Assembly: GCA_035937595.1 (NCBI GenBank)
Contig: DASZHS010000039.1
Location: 1-64,000, forward strand
Origin: Palsa-459 sp035937595
GTDB taxonomy: Bacteria; Actinomycetota; Acidimicrobiia; Acidimicrobiales; RAAP-2
DNA length: 64,000 bases
Reading direction: 5' to 3'
The notes beneath the pieces are model-generated. The model had not been told where the DNA came from, searched no databases, and saw only the letters and a list, made by a program, of their open reading frames with translations. The position numbers and the translations under genes are program-made. Shown piece after piece: positions 25,105 to 33,215 of this stretch (positions within the stretch are counted from its first letter, which is position 1; each line of letters opens with the position of its first letter).

Positions 25105-26420
25105 CTGGTCGCTCCCTGCACGTCGGCGAGCGCCTCGCCGAGCACCGCCACGCCGCGACGGGCCTCGTCCTCGGTGAGCACGAGCGGCGGGGAGAGCCGC
25201 AGCACCGAGCCGTGCATGCCGCCCTTCCCGACGAGCACGCCTCGGCGGCGGCAGCCCTCCATCACCTCGGCCGCCGCGGCGGGGTCGGGGGTCCTCGACG
25301 CCTTGTCGACGACGAGCTCGACGCCCACCATCAGGCCCTTCCCGCGGACGTCGCCCACGACCTCGTGCCGGTCCCGCAGGTCGTCGAGCCCCTCGAGGAG
25401 GAGCTTGCCGACCCGCTGCGCGTTCGACTGGAGCCCCTGGTCGTCGAGGTAGTCGAGGTTGGCGAGCGCCACGGTCGTCGCGATCGGGTTGCCGCCGAAC
25501 GTGGAGATCGAGTTGGCCGCCACGGCATCCACGAGCTCCTGACGACCGACGACCGCACCGATCGCCATCCCGTTGCCGAGTCCCTTCGCGCAGGTGATCA
25601 GGTCCGGCGTGACGTCGTAGGCGTCTGCACCCCAGAACGCCTCGCCCGTACGGCCGAAGCCGGTCTGGACCTCGTCGATGATGAGGGGGATCCCGTAGTC
25701 GTCGAGGATCGCCTTCACCTTGGTGAAGTACTCCCTCGGTGGCGTGATGAACCCGCCCACACCCTGGATCGGCTCGGCGATCATCGCGGCCACGTCCCCC
25801 GAGGTCGTCGTCTCGATCACGTTGCGGACGTCGTCGGCGCACGCGACCCCGCAGCTCGGGTACGTGAGGTGCAGCGGGCAGCGGTAGCAGTACGGCGCGA
25901 GGGCGTAGCTGACGTTGAGGGGCGAGAACGAGGTCGCCGCCCACGTGCGGTTCCCGGTGACCCCGACGGCGCCGAAGCTGCGCCCGTGGTACGAGTTGCG
26001 CAGCGCGAGGACCTGGTTGGAGCGGCGCGCGCTCGTCGCCATGAGGAGCGCGGCCTCGACGGCCTCGGTCCCGGACCCCACGAAGAACGCCTTGGCCGGG
26101 CGGGGCACCGGTGCCAGCTCGACCAGCCGCTCGGCGAGGCGCACCATCGGCTCGATGAGGTAGAGCGTCGAGGTGTGCGCGATGCGGTCCGCCTGGGACT
26201 TGAGCGCGTCGACGAGCGAGTCCACCGCGTGGCCCGAGATCGTGGTCACGATCCCTCCGAACAGGTCGAGGTACTCGTTGCCCTCCGAGTCCCACACCGT
26301 CGCGCCCTTGCCCCGGACGAGCTCGATCGGGCGCTCGTAGTAGAGCGCGAGCCAGCTCGGAAGGACGGCCCGGTGCCGCGCGAGCAGCTCGTCCGGCGAG
26401 ACGTGATCGACCGTGGTCAT
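25101..26420 (-). CDS. Class III aminotransferase (beta-alanine/beta-aminoisobutyrate transaminase-like, AGXT2 type)
   Basis: A 439-residue PLP enzyme. Lys279 in ITCAKGLGNG forms the internal aldimine and Asp249 in IIDEVQTGFGRTG binds the pyridine nitrogen; FVGSGTEAVEAAL (113-125) is the phosphate cup. Four cysteines sit close together (residues 178, 181, 190, 194 in CYRCPLHLTYPSCGVAC), a feature of this AGXT2-like subgroup. In this operon it most likely turns beta-alanine or 3-aminoisobutyrate into the semialdehyde used by MmsA. ATG 26420 overlaps the upstream stop in ATGA. Sequence alone does not fix the amino acceptor. Confidence 0.88.
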   Translation of the reverse strand: MTTVDHVSPDELLARHRAVLPSWLALYYERPIELVRGKGATVWDSEGNEYLDLFGGIVTTISGHAVDSLVDALKSQADRIAHTSTLYLIEPMVRLAERLVELAPVPRPAKAFFVGSGTEAVEAALLMATSARRSNQVLALRNSYHGRSFGAVGVTGNRTWAATSFSPLNVSYALAPYCYRCPLHLTYPSCGVACADDVRNVIETTTSGDVAAMIAEPIQGVGGFITPPREYFTKVKAILDDYGIPLIIDEVQTGFGRTGEAFWGADAYDVTPDLITCAKGLGNGMAIGAVVGRQELVDAVAANSISTFGGNPIATTVALANLDYLDDQGLQSNAQRVGKLLLEGLDDLRDRHEVVGDVRGKGLMVGVELVVDKASRTPDPAAAAEVMEGCRRRGVLVGKGGMHGSVLRLSPPLVLTEDEARRGVAVLGEALADVQGATR

Positions 26421-27262
26421 GGCAGCAGCTGGGCGAGCTCGCCGTAGGTCTCGGGCCGGCGGTCTCTCAGGAACTGCCAGGTGTCGCGGACCTCGCGGAT
26501 CTCGTCCAGGTCGAGGTCGCACACGAGGACCTCGTCGTCGGTCGCCGACGCCTGGGCGAGGATCTTGCCCCGCGGGCTGCAGAAGTAGCTCGAGCCGTAG
26601 AACGTCGCCGGGTTGAGCGGCGCCTCCACCCCGACGCGGTTGGACGCGGCGACGAAGAACCCGTTCGCGACGGCGTGGGCGGGCTGCTCGAGCTCCCAGA
26701 GGTACTTGGACAGCGACGCGACCGTGGCGGACGGGTTGAACACGAGCTCGGCGCACTTGAGGCCGAGCTCGCGCGCGACCTCGGGGAAGTGCCGGTCGTA
26801 GCAGATGATCAGCCCGACCTTGCCGACCGATGTCTGGAACACGGGGTACCCGAGGTTCCCGGGCTTGAAGTAGAACTTCTCCCAGAAGCACGGCCCGACC
26901 TGGGGGATGTGGGTCTTGCGGTACTTGCCGAGCACGGTGCCGTCGCCCTCGATGACGCAGGCGGTGTTGTAGTACACGCCGGGCTGTGCCTCCTCGAACC
27001 ACGGCACGACGAGCACGATCCCGTGCGACCTCGCCACCTCGCGCATGAGCGTCACCGTCGGACCGTCGTCCGGCTCGGCGGTCGCGTACCACTTGGGGTC
27101 CTGCTCCGCGCAGAAGTAGGGCCCGAAGAAGATCTCCTGGAGGCCGACGATCTGCGCGCCCTGCCGGGCGGCATCGGCGATCATCTCGACGTGCTTGTCG
27201 ATCGCCTCCTTCTTCTCCATGTTCGCGTTGGCCTGTATCAGCGCGGCGCGGACGGTCGTCAT
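26417..27262 (-). CDS. Beta-ureidopropionase-like nitrilase superfamily hydrolase (N-carbamoyl-beta-alanine amidohydrolase)
   Basis: A 281-residue carbon-nitrogen hydrolase. The Glu-Lys-Cys catalytic triad is complete: Glu43 in GLQEIFFGPYF, Lys116 in GKYRKTHIP and Cys154 in IICYDRHFPE. VGPCFWEKFYFKPGN and the C-terminal RDRRPETYGEL resemble beta-ureidopropionase and N-carbamoylputrescine amidase. Position next to dihydropyrimidinase supports hydrolysis of N-carbamoyl-beta-alanine to beta-alanine, CO2 and ammonia. ATG 27262 overlaps the LLM gene stop in ATGA, and its own stop overlaps the next start the same way. Confidence 0.9.
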   Translation of the reverse strand: MTTVRAALIQANANMEKKEAIDKHVEMIADAARQGAQIVGLQEIFFGPYFCAEQDPKWYATAEPDDGPTVTLMREVARSHGIVLVVPWFEEAQPGVYYNTACVIEGDGTVLGKYRKTHIPQVGPCFWEKFYFKPGNLGYPVFQTSVGKVGLIICYDRHFPEVARELGLKCAELVFNPSATVASLSKYLWELEQPAHAVANGFFVAASNRVGVEAPLNPATFYGSSYFCSPRGKILAQASATDDEVLVCDLDLDEIREVRDTWQFLRDRRPETYGELAQLLP

Positions 27263-28284
27263 CGGATCCCCTTCCCCGCCGTGGCGGCGGACGCGAAGCG
27301 CGGGATGATCTCGGACCCGAAGCTGCGCAGCACGCCTTCGGGGTCGTCGACCATCGAGTAGATGTTGAACTGGCCGACGCCGAGCGCCTCGAGCTCGGCG
27401 AGCTTGGCGGCGCACGCGTCGGCGGTGCCGATCACGCAGAAGCGGTCGACGACCTCGTCGGTGACGAACTCGGCGTTGTCCGAGCCGGCCCTCGCGTGGT
27501 GCGAGTAGTCGTAGCCCTTGCGCCGCTCGATGAAGTCGGTCAGCTCGTGGGGCAGGTCCGTGGACTTGTAGCGGTGGACCAGGTCCACGACGTGGTTGGA
27601 GACGAGGGCTGGGAACCACCGCACCTGGTCGCGGGCGTGGGCGAGGTCGTCGGTCACGTACGCGGGCGCCGCCGACATGACGGTGATGTCAGCGAGCGAG
27701 CGGCCGGCCTCGGTGGCGCCCTCCTCGAGGAACGTGAGCGCCCACTCGATGATGTACGGGTCGGCGAGCTGGAGGATCACGCCGTCGGCGACGCGCCCCG
27801 CGCACCGCAGCGCCATCGGTCCGTAGGCGGCGACCCAGATCGGAAGCTCGTGGCCGATCGTCCACGGCAGCCGCACCAAGGTGCCGTCGAGGTCGACCTC
27901 GCGACCTGCGGCGAGCTCGCGGATCTCGGTGCACGCGCGCTCGAGGTGCGCGACGGTGACCGGCGTGCGGCCGAGCACCCGCTGGGCCGAGTCGCCCCGT
28001 CCGATCCCGAGCTCCATGCGCCCGCCCGAGATCTCCTGCAGCGTCGCCATCGCCGACGCGGTGACGGTCGGGTCCCTCGTCACCGGATTGGTCACGCAGG
28101 TACCGAGGTGGATCGACGTCGTTGCCTGCGCACACAGCGCGAAGATCGGGTAGGGGTCCTGCCACAGCACGTGGGAGTCCCAGAGCCATGCGTGGGTGAA
28201 CCCCTGCTGTTCGGCCAGGGCGATGCGCGCGACCACCGTGCTCGCGGGCGGATCGGCCATGAACGAAACCCCAAAGTCGAGCAC
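27259..28284 (-). CDS. LLM-class flavin-dependent oxidoreductase (F420 or FMN type)
   Basis: A 341-residue luciferase-like TIM barrel. It starts LDFGVSFMADPPASTVVARI and has ALAEQQGFTHAWLWDSH, HLGTCVTNPVTRDPTVTASA and MELGIGRGDSAQRVLG, like methylenetetrahydromethanopterin-reductase-type F420 enzymes. A related family is known to occur beside dihydropyrimidinase genes. GTG 28284 is chosen because AGAGAGGG lies about five bases upstream; an upstream frame to 28452 is unconserved. It is first in the operon. A role in reducing or oxidising the pyrimidine ring is tempting but unproven, and the cofactor cannot be decided from sequence by eye. Confidence 0.85.
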   Translation of the reverse strand: MLDFGVSFMADPPASTVVARIALAEQQGFTHAWLWDSHVLWQDPYPIFALCAQATTSIHLGTCVTNPVTRDPTVTASAMATLQEISGGRMELGIGRGDSAQRVLGRTPVTVAHLERACTEIRELAAGREVDLDGTLVRLPWTIGHELPIWVAAYGPMALRCAGRVADGVILQLADPYIIEWALTFLEEGATEAGRSLADITVMSAAPAYVTDDLAHARDQVRWFPALVSNHVVDLVHRYKSTDLPHELTDFIERRKGYDYSHHARAGSDNAEFVTDEVVDRFCVIGTADACAAKLAELEALGVGQFNIYSMVDDPEGVLRSFGSEIIPRFASAATAGKGIR

Positions 28285-28325
28285 GCACCCTCTCTTCGTC
28301 GCGTTCCTCCCCGCGGACGATGGCG

Positions 28326-28331
28326 ACCCTA
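28326..28331 (-). promoter_or_regulatory. Possible -10 element TAGGGT of the pyrimidine operon
   Basis: On the minus strand TAGGGT would start transcription near 28319, about 35 bases before GTG 28284 and upstream of its ribosome-binding site. The same hexamer is used before rpoB and rplJ here. The -35 region is weak (TGTCGT). Confidence 0.35.
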
Positions 28332-28439
28332 CTCCGACGATCTCAGGCACGACACGTGAGGATCCTTGACTCCAGCACCGACATCGGGTCGACTGGCTCG
28401 CAGTGTCCCGGCCGTCGCGCCGGGAAACAAGGAGGCCAC

Positions 28440-28838
28440 GTGCCACTCGCAACGATCCTGGCCAGCTCTTCTGGGCTCGCCTTCATCTGGATCATCATCA
28501 TCCTCGCCATCGTCGTGCTCGAGCTCGCCGGCTTGTGGCAGGTGTACACCAAGGCCCACGAGCACGGATGGGCCGTGCTCGTCCCCTTCTACAACTACTG
28601 GTGCTTGCTGCGGATCGTGGGACGTCCCAAGTGGTGGCTGATCCTGTACTTCATCCCGATCGCCAACATCGTCGTCTTCCTGATCGTGCTGTGGGACCTC
28701 GCCAAGAGCTTCTCCAAGTCCGCCGGATGGTTCTTCGGGCTCTGGCTGCTGCCGTTCATCTTCTTCCCGATGCTGGGCTTCGGCGACGCCCAGTACGCCG
28801 GTCCCGCCGGGCCCGAGCCCTGGGCCGCCGCTCGCTGA
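28440..28838 (+). CDS. Small membrane protein, DUF5684-like
   Basis: A 132-residue protein with at least three hydrophobic helices (IWIIIILAIVVLELAGLW, WWLILYFIPIANIVVFLIVL and WFFGLWLLPFIFFPMLGF). The aromatic motifs KAHEHGWAVLVPFYNYWCLLRI and FAKS-like DLAKSFSKSAGW are the DUF5684 pattern often found in or near signal-peptidase-like membrane proteins. The function is unknown. GTG 28440 is fixed by a strong AAGGAGG site eight bases upstream. A TTGACT at 28366 may be a -35 but lacks a clear partner. It is divergent from the pyrimidine operon. Confidence 0.7.
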   Translation: MPLATILASSSGLAFIWIIIILAIVVLELAGLWQVYTKAHEHGWAVLVPFYNYWCLLRIVGRPKWWLILYFIPIANIVVFLIVLWDLAKSFSKSAGWFFGLWLLPFIFFPMLGFGDAQYAGPAGPEPWAAAR

Positions 28839-28846
28839 GCGAAGGC

Positions 28847-28910
28847 CCACCGCGCAATCGGTGGCGCCGAGACGACCGCGCCCCGAAGGGGGGCTCCTTG
28901 GACCGCGGTC
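28847..28910. terminator. Bidirectional hairpins between convergent genes
   Basis: Two inverted repeats sit between the small membrane gene and map. The first is CCACCG/CGGTGG (28847-28852 with 28859-28864). The second is GACCGCG/CGCGGTC (28874-28880 with 28904-28910), with an inner CCCC-gaa-GGGG. There is no T-run, as is usual for GC-rich actinobacteria. Termination of both convergent transcripts is inferred. Confidence 0.45.
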
Positions 28911-28938
28911 ACCCCGCTCGGCGTGACGCCAAGTGGGC

Positions 28939-29679
28939 CTAGGGAACCGTGAAGATCTCCGGGCCGTCCTCGGTGACCGCGATCGTGTGCTCGAAGTGCG
29001 CGGACAGTCCGCCGTCCGCGGTAACCACCGACCAGCCGTCGTCGAGCAGCTCCGTCTCGGGGCCCTTGGCGTTCACCATCGGCTCGATCGCGAACACCAT
29101 GCCGGTCTTGAGCGTCGGACCGGGGGTGCCGGGCCAGTAGTTCGGTACCTGCGGCGTCTCGTGCATCTCGGTGCCGATCGCGTGGCCGACGTACTCGCGG
29201 ACGACGCTGAACCCCGCGGCCTCGGCGACCTGCTGGACGGCGCGACCGACCCCGTGGAGGCGGTTGCCCTTCACCAGCTGGTCGATCCCGGCGTAGAGGC
29301 TGCGCTCGGTCACGTCGAGCAGCCGCCTCGCCGCGGCGCTGATCTCGCCCACCCCCGCGGTGTACGCCGCGTCGCCGTGGTACCCCTCGACGATCGCCCC
29401 GCAGTCCACCGAGATGATGTCGCCCTCCTGCAGGGTGTAGTCGCCGGGGATCCCGTGGACGATCATCGAGTTCGGCGACGTGCAGATGACCGCGGGAAAC
29501 CCGTGGTAGTTCAAGAAGTTCGACCTCGCACCCCGTCGATCGATGACGTCGGCCGCCACCTCGTTCAGCTCCTTGGTGGTGACCCCAGGGGCGATCGCGG
29601 CCCTCGTGGCCTCGTGCATCTCGGCGACGACGCGCCCGGCCAGGCGCATCTTGCGGAGCTCCTCAGCGTTGCGCCGCAT
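28939..29679 (-). CDS. map: Methionine aminopeptidase type I
   Basis: A 246-residue pita-bread-fold metallopeptidase that removes the initiator methionine from new proteins. The five metal ligands are present: Asp92 (SVDCG), Asp103 (HGDAA), His166 (VGHAIGTEMHETP), Glu199 (AIEPM) and Glu230 (HFEHT). It has no N-terminal SH3-type extension, so it is the short bacterial form. ATG 29679 overlaps the adk stop by one base (TGATG). It is the last gene of the long ribosomal block; infA, rpsM and rpoA, which often follow map, are not here. Confidence 0.96.
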   Translation of the reverse strand: MRRNAEELRKMRLAGRVVAEMHEATRAAIAPGVTTKELNEVAADVIDRRGARSNFLNYHGFPAVICTSPNSMIVHGIPGDYTLQEGDIISVDCGAIVEGYHGDAAYTAGVGEISAAARRLLDVTERSLYAGIDQLVKGNRLHGVGRAVQQVAEAAGFSVVREYVGHAIGTEMHETPQVPNYWPGTPGPTLKTGMVFAIEPMVNAKGPETELLDDGWSVVTADGGLSAHFEHTIAVTEDGPEIFTVP

Positions 29680-30332
29680 CAGGCGTGCACCGCGTCGATG
29701 ACATCGCAGAGCCGCTGGAACACCTCGTCCACCGTGCCCTGGCCGTCGACGTGGCTGAGCAGGCCACGCTCCTCGTAGTGGTGGATCACGGGCTTGGTCT
29801 CCTGGACGTAGGCGCTGAGCCGCTCGGAAATGACCTCGGCGACGTCGTCGGGACGCTGCAGGACCGTGCCGATGCCGCAGACGGGGCACTTCGAAGAGGA
29901 CGGGACCTCGCCCGCCGAGAAGACGGTGCCGCAGTTGCTGCAGACGCGCCGGGCGCTCAACCTCGCGATCACGAGCTCGGTCGGCACGTCGAGGACGATG
30001 CAGCGCGCGATGCCCCTCGCGCCGGCCATCTCCTCGAGCGCATCGGCCTGTGCCGCGGTCCTCGGGTAGCCGTCCAGGATCGCGCCGCGGGCGCAGTCCG
30101 GCTCCGCGAGCCGATGCCGGACGACCTCGGTGATGAGCTCGTCGGGCACGAGGTGGCCCTCGTCCATGAGGACCCGCACCTGGTCGCCCAGGGCCGAGCC
30201 CGACCGGACCGCAGCGCGCAGCATGTCGCCCGTCGCCACGTGCGGCACGCCGTAGCGCGCGGCGAGCAGGGGGCACTGCGTGCCCTTACCCGCGCCCTGC
30301 TTGCCGAGGATGACGATGAGGCCGACGCCCAC
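29679..30332 (-). CDS. adk: Adenylate kinase
   Basis: A 217-residue kinase that equilibrates ATP and AMP with ADP. The P-loop is GKQGAGKGTQ (10-19), with Lys11-Gln12 in place of the more common Pro-Pro. ATGDMLRAA and DGYPRT are the AMP-binding and catalytic motifs. The LID carries a four-cysteine zinc site (Cys131, 134, 149, 152 in CSNCG...CPVCG), the long, zinc-bearing bacterial form. The GTG start lies five bases after the secY stop, and the gene ends in a TGATG overlap with map. Confidence 0.96.
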   Translation of the reverse strand: MGVGLIVILGKQGAGKGTQCPLLAARYGVPHVATGDMLRAAVRSGSALGDQVRVLMDEGHLVPDELITEVVRHRLAEPDCARGAILDGYPRTAAQADALEEMAGARGIARCIVLDVPTELVIARLSARRVCSNCGTVFSAGEVPSSSKCPVCGIGTVLQRPDDVAEVISERLSAYVQETKPVIHHYEERGLLSHVDGQGTVDEVFQRLCDVIDAVHA

Positions 30333-30337
30333 GGTGC

Positions 30338-31627
30338 CTACTTGAGGAATCCCTCGTAGTTACGCATCATGAGCTGGCTGTCGATCTGGCGCATCGTATC
30401 GAGCGCGACGCCGACGGCGATGAGCAGCGTGGTCCCGTAGAAGGGGAACCGCGTGATGTTCCACTCGTGCATGAGGATGCTCGGGATGATGGCGACGGAG
30501 GCCAAGAAGAGCCCGCCCACGAAGGTGATGCGGCTGATGAGCTTCGAGAAGTAGCGCTCCGTCGGCGGCCCCGGACGGATGCCGGGGATGAACCCGCCCT
30601 GCTTTCGGATCAGCTCGGCCTGCTGGTGCGGCTCGAAGATGATGTACACGTAGAAGAACGTGAACGCGAAGATCAGCACGAAGTAGATGAGGATGTAGGC
30701 CGTCGAGGTCGGGTTGGCGAGGTGGTTCCGGACCCAGGTCTGGTACCCCACCCACGGCACGATGTTGCTGATCAGGTACGGGATGTACAGGATCGAGCTC
30801 GCGAAGATGATCGGGACCACGCCGGACTGGTTCACCTTGAACGGGATGTAGGTGGACTGGCCCATGGTCATTCGTCGACCGACCATGCGACGCGCGAACG
30901 TCACCGGGATGCGCCGCTGGCCCTGGTCCATGAAGATGATGAAGACCAGCAGCGCGATCGACACCGCGATCAGCACGCCGGCCTTGAGCCACCCGCCCGC
31001 GATCAGGACGGCGTGGACGCCCGTCGGGATCCCCGCCACCACGTTGGCGAAGATGAGCAGGCTCATGCCCTGCCCGACGCCGCGCTGGGTGATGAGCTCG
31101 GCCATCCACATGACCATCGCGGTGCCCGCGGTCAGGCAGAGGACCATGAACACCCCGAGCGGGAAGGTGAGCTTCGGAATGAGGTCGATCGTGACGCCGA
31201 GCAGCCCGCTGTCGTGGCCGTGGAAGGCGTAGATCAGCCCGGAGCTCTGCAGCAGGGCGAGCGCGACGGTGAGGTACCGCGTCGTCTGGGTGATCCGCTT
31301 CTGGCCCACCGCGCCCTGCTCCCGCCACTCCTCGAGCTTCGGGATGACCGAGGTCAGCAGCTGGATGATGATCGAGCTCGTGATGTACGGCATGACGCCG
31401 AGCCCGAAGATCGCGAGCCTCGAGAGCGCCCCGCCGCTGAACAGGTTGAGGAACCCGAGCGCGTTCTGCTTGCCCGCCTGGCCGGAGAGCTGCTGGATCC
31501 TCGCGTAGCTGACGCCGGGCACCGGGACGTTGCCGCCGAGCTGGTACAGCGCGATGATCGCCAGCGTGAACGCGACCTTGTTCCGAAGGTCGGGGACGCG
31601 GAAGATGTTCGCGAGCCGAGAGAGCAT
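30338..31627 (-). CDS. secY: Preprotein translocase subunit SecY
   Basis: A 429-residue core channel of the Sec translocon with ten membrane helices. Recognisable parts are the plug/helix 2 region FLNLFSGGALSRLAIFGLGVMPYITSS (start FLNLFSGGAL), QRGVGQGMSLLIFANVVAGIP and the C5/C6 loop RQIDSQLMMRNYEGFL at the C-terminus. It pairs with SecE, encoded at 57.5 kb in the same collinear block. ATG 31627 follows rplO by nine bases, the standard spc-operon position. Nothing unusual is seen in length or motif content. Confidence 0.97.
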   Translation of the reverse strand: MLSRLANIFRVPDLRNKVAFTLAIIALYQLGGNVPVPGVSYARIQQLSGQAGKQNALGFLNLFSGGALSRLAIFGLGVMPYITSSIIIQLLTSVIPKLEEWREQGAVGQKRITQTTRYLTVALALLQSSGLIYAFHGHDSGLLGVTIDLIPKLTFPLGVFMVLCLTAGTAMVMWMAELITQRGVGQGMSLLIFANVVAGIPTGVHAVLIAGGWLKAGVLIAVSIALLVFIIFMDQGQRRIPVTFARRMVGRRMTMGQSTYIPFKVNQSGVVPIIFASSILYIPYLISNIVPWVGYQTWVRNHLANPTSTAYILIYFVLIFAFTFFYVYIIFEPHQQAELIRKQGGFIPGIRPGPPTERYFSKLISRITFVGGLFLASVAIIPSILMHEWNITRFPFYGTTLLIAVGVALDTMRQIDSQLMMRNYEGFLK

Positions 31628-31636
31628 GGGCGGGCG

Positions 31637-32125
31637 CTATCGGTTGGTGTGCTGGTTGCCCCGCGCGGGCGGGCGGCCGTGGCCGAAGGGGAGGGCGACG
31701 ACGTCGGTGGACCCGCCCGCTGCCTCGATCGCGCTCTTCGCGGCCTTCGAGAAGCCGTGCGCGGTGACGTGCACCGGGCGGGCGATCGAGCCGCGCGCGA
31801 GGACCTTGACGAGGCCGCCGCTGCGGAGGAGGCCGTTCGCGACGAGCGTGTCGGGGTCCACCTCGCCGAGCCCGAGGGCGTCGATCGCGTCGAGGTTGAC
31901 GGGGGTGTAGGCCACCCGGAACGGGTTCGTGAACCCGCGCAGCTTGGGCGCCCGGGCGAGGATCGGCTGCTGGCCGCCCTCGAAGCCCGCGGGGATCTGG
32001 GTGCGGGCCTTCTGGCCCTTGGTCCCGCGGCCGGCGGTCTTGCCGCCCTTGCCGCCGGTGCCGCGGCCCACGCGCCGCTTTGGGTGCGTGGACCCCTTCG
32101 GCGGGGCGAGGTCGTGGAGCTTCAT
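31637..32125 (-). CDS. rplO: 50S ribosomal protein L15
   Basis: A 162-residue large-subunit protein that binds 23S rRNA late in assembly. The Gly/Arg/Lys-rich N-terminal arm (PPKGSTHPKRRVGRGTGGKG then GRGTKGQKAR) is diagnostic, followed by FEGGQQPILARAPKLRGF. The C-terminus is slightly extended with an Arg/Asn-rich end. Start ATG 32125 overlaps the rpmD stop (ATGA), indicating translational coupling; secY follows after nine bases. Confidence 0.97.
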   Translation of the reverse strand: MKLHDLAPPKGSTHPKRRVGRGTGGKGGKTAGRGTKGQKARTQIPAGFEGGQQPILARAPKLRGFTNPFRVAYTPVNLDAIDALGLGEVDPDTLVANGLLRSGGLVKVLARGSIARPVHVTAHGFSKAAKSAIEAAGGSTDVVALPFGHGRPPARGNQHTNR

Positions 32126-32304
32126 GACACCTCCTCCACCTGCACGAGGTGCGGGACGCGGGCGATCATGCCACGGATCTCGGGGCGGTCCTCCAGCACG
32201 TTGGACTGCCCGATGCCCCGCAGCCCGAGCGCGCGCAGCGTGCCTCGGTGCTTGGGCTTCGTGCCGATCGACGAGCGGACCTGGGTCACCTTGAGCGGTG
32301 CCAT
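32122..32304 (-). CDS. rpmD: 50S ribosomal protein L30
   Basis: A 60-residue protein with the compact L30 fold: KVTQVRSSIGTKPKHRGTL at residues 5-23, then LRGIGQSNVLEDRPEIRGMI. The length is usual. ATG 32304 lies three bases after the rpsE stop, and its TGA overlaps the L15 start. It binds 23S rRNA domain II. The position between S5 and L15 is canonical. Confidence 0.96.
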   Translation of the reverse strand: MAPLKVTQVRSSIGTKPKHRGTLRALGLRGIGQSNVLEDRPEIRGMIARVPHLVQVEEVS

Positions 32305-32307
32305 CGC

Positions 32308-32859
32308 CTACCTCGCCTCACCGGCGAACAGGTCGCCCTCGCGTCGACGCTCGCGGTACGCGCGCAGCACCCCCGACGGGGTGACCTCGTCGGCCGTCTT
32401 GCCGCGCAGCGCCGCGACGTCGTCGGGCCGCTTGAGCGCGCGGAGCCCCGCGATGGTCGCGTGCGCGACGTTGATCGCGTTCGACGAGCCGAGCGACTTG
32501 GCGACGATGTCGCGGATGCCCGCCATCTCGAGGATGGGTCGTGCGGCGCCGCCGGCGATCACGCCGGTCCCCGGGGCCGCGGGCTTGAGCAGGACGCGGC
32601 CGGCGCCCGCCACCCCGATGACGGGGTGGATGATCGTCGACCCTGCGAGCGGGACGTCGAACGTCGACTTGCGCGCCTCCTCGATGCCCTTCTGCACCGC
32701 GAGCCCCGCCTCCTTCGCCTTGCCGTAGCCGAGCCCGACGCGACCGTTGCCGTCCCCGATCACCATGAGGGCGGTGAACGAGAAGCGCCGCCCGCCCTGG
32801 ACGACTTTGGCCACGCGGTTCACCTTGATGGTGCGGTCCTCGTACTGCTCCTCTGCCAT
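32308..32859 (-). CDS. rpsE: 30S ribosomal protein S5
   Basis: A 183-residue small-subunit protein affecting decoding accuracy. The N-terminal double-stranded RNA-binding-like domain has VNRVAKVVQGGRRFSFTALM, and the C-terminal domain has GRVLLKPAAPGTGVIAGG and SSNAINVAHATIAGL. ATG 32859 overlaps the rplR stop (TGATG). A short basic tail (YRERRREGDLFAGEAR) ends the protein. Nothing is abnormal apart from that tail. Confidence 0.97.
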   Translation of the reverse strand: MAEEQYEDRTIKVNRVAKVVQGGRRFSFTALMVIGDGNGRVGLGYGKAKEAGLAVQKGIEEARKSTFDVPLAGSTIIHPVIGVAGAGRVLLKPAAPGTGVIAGGAARPILEMAGIRDIVAKSLGSSNAINVAHATIAGLRALKRPDDVAALRGKTADEVTPSGVLRAYRERRREGDLFAGEAR

Positions 32860-33215
32860 CAGAACCTGACCCCGCTCTCGCGCATCGCATCGGCGAGCGC
32901 GGCGACGCGCCCGTGGTAGGTGAACCCGCCGCGGTCGAAGACGACCGTCGTCACCCCTGCCGCCGCCGCTCGCTCGCCGAGGAGTGCACCGACCTTGGCG
33001 GCGACCTCCTTCGGCGTGCCGGCCGCCCCGCGCAGGGCAGGCTCGGTCGAGCTGGCGGCCGCGAGCGTCGTGCCCGCGTCGTCGTCGATGACCTGGGCGC
33101 TGATGTGCTTGTTCGACCGGGACACCGCGACGCGCGGTCGCGCGGCGGTGCCGGTGATCTTGAACCGCAGCCGCTCGTGCCGGCGGATCCGCAGCTCTCT
33201 CGAGGAGCGTGCCAT
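32859..33215 (-). CDS. rplR: 50S ribosomal protein L18
   Basis: A 118-residue 5S rRNA-binding protein. RHERLRFKITGTAARPRVAVSRSNKHISAQ covers the conserved N-terminal half (key pieces RPRVAVSRSNKHI), and VVFDRGGFTYHGRVAALADA is the C-terminal signature. ATG 33215 is chosen because it overlaps the rplF stop in TGATG; a GTG one codon upstream is also in frame. It works with L5, encoded 1.2 kb upstream, in the 5S particle. Confidence 0.97.
   Translation of the reverse strand: MARSSRELRIRRHERLRFKITGTAARPRVAVSRSNKHISAQVIDDDAGTTLAAASSTEPALRGAAGTPKEVAAKVGALLGERAAAAGVTTVVFDRGGFTYHGRVAALADAMRESGVRF

Noticed and set aside
23713..26295. An 860-residue frame joining dihydropyrimidinase to upstream sequence
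   Set aside because: The upstream part is a shifted reading of the aminotransferase gene. The GTGA overlap at 25104 marks the real start.
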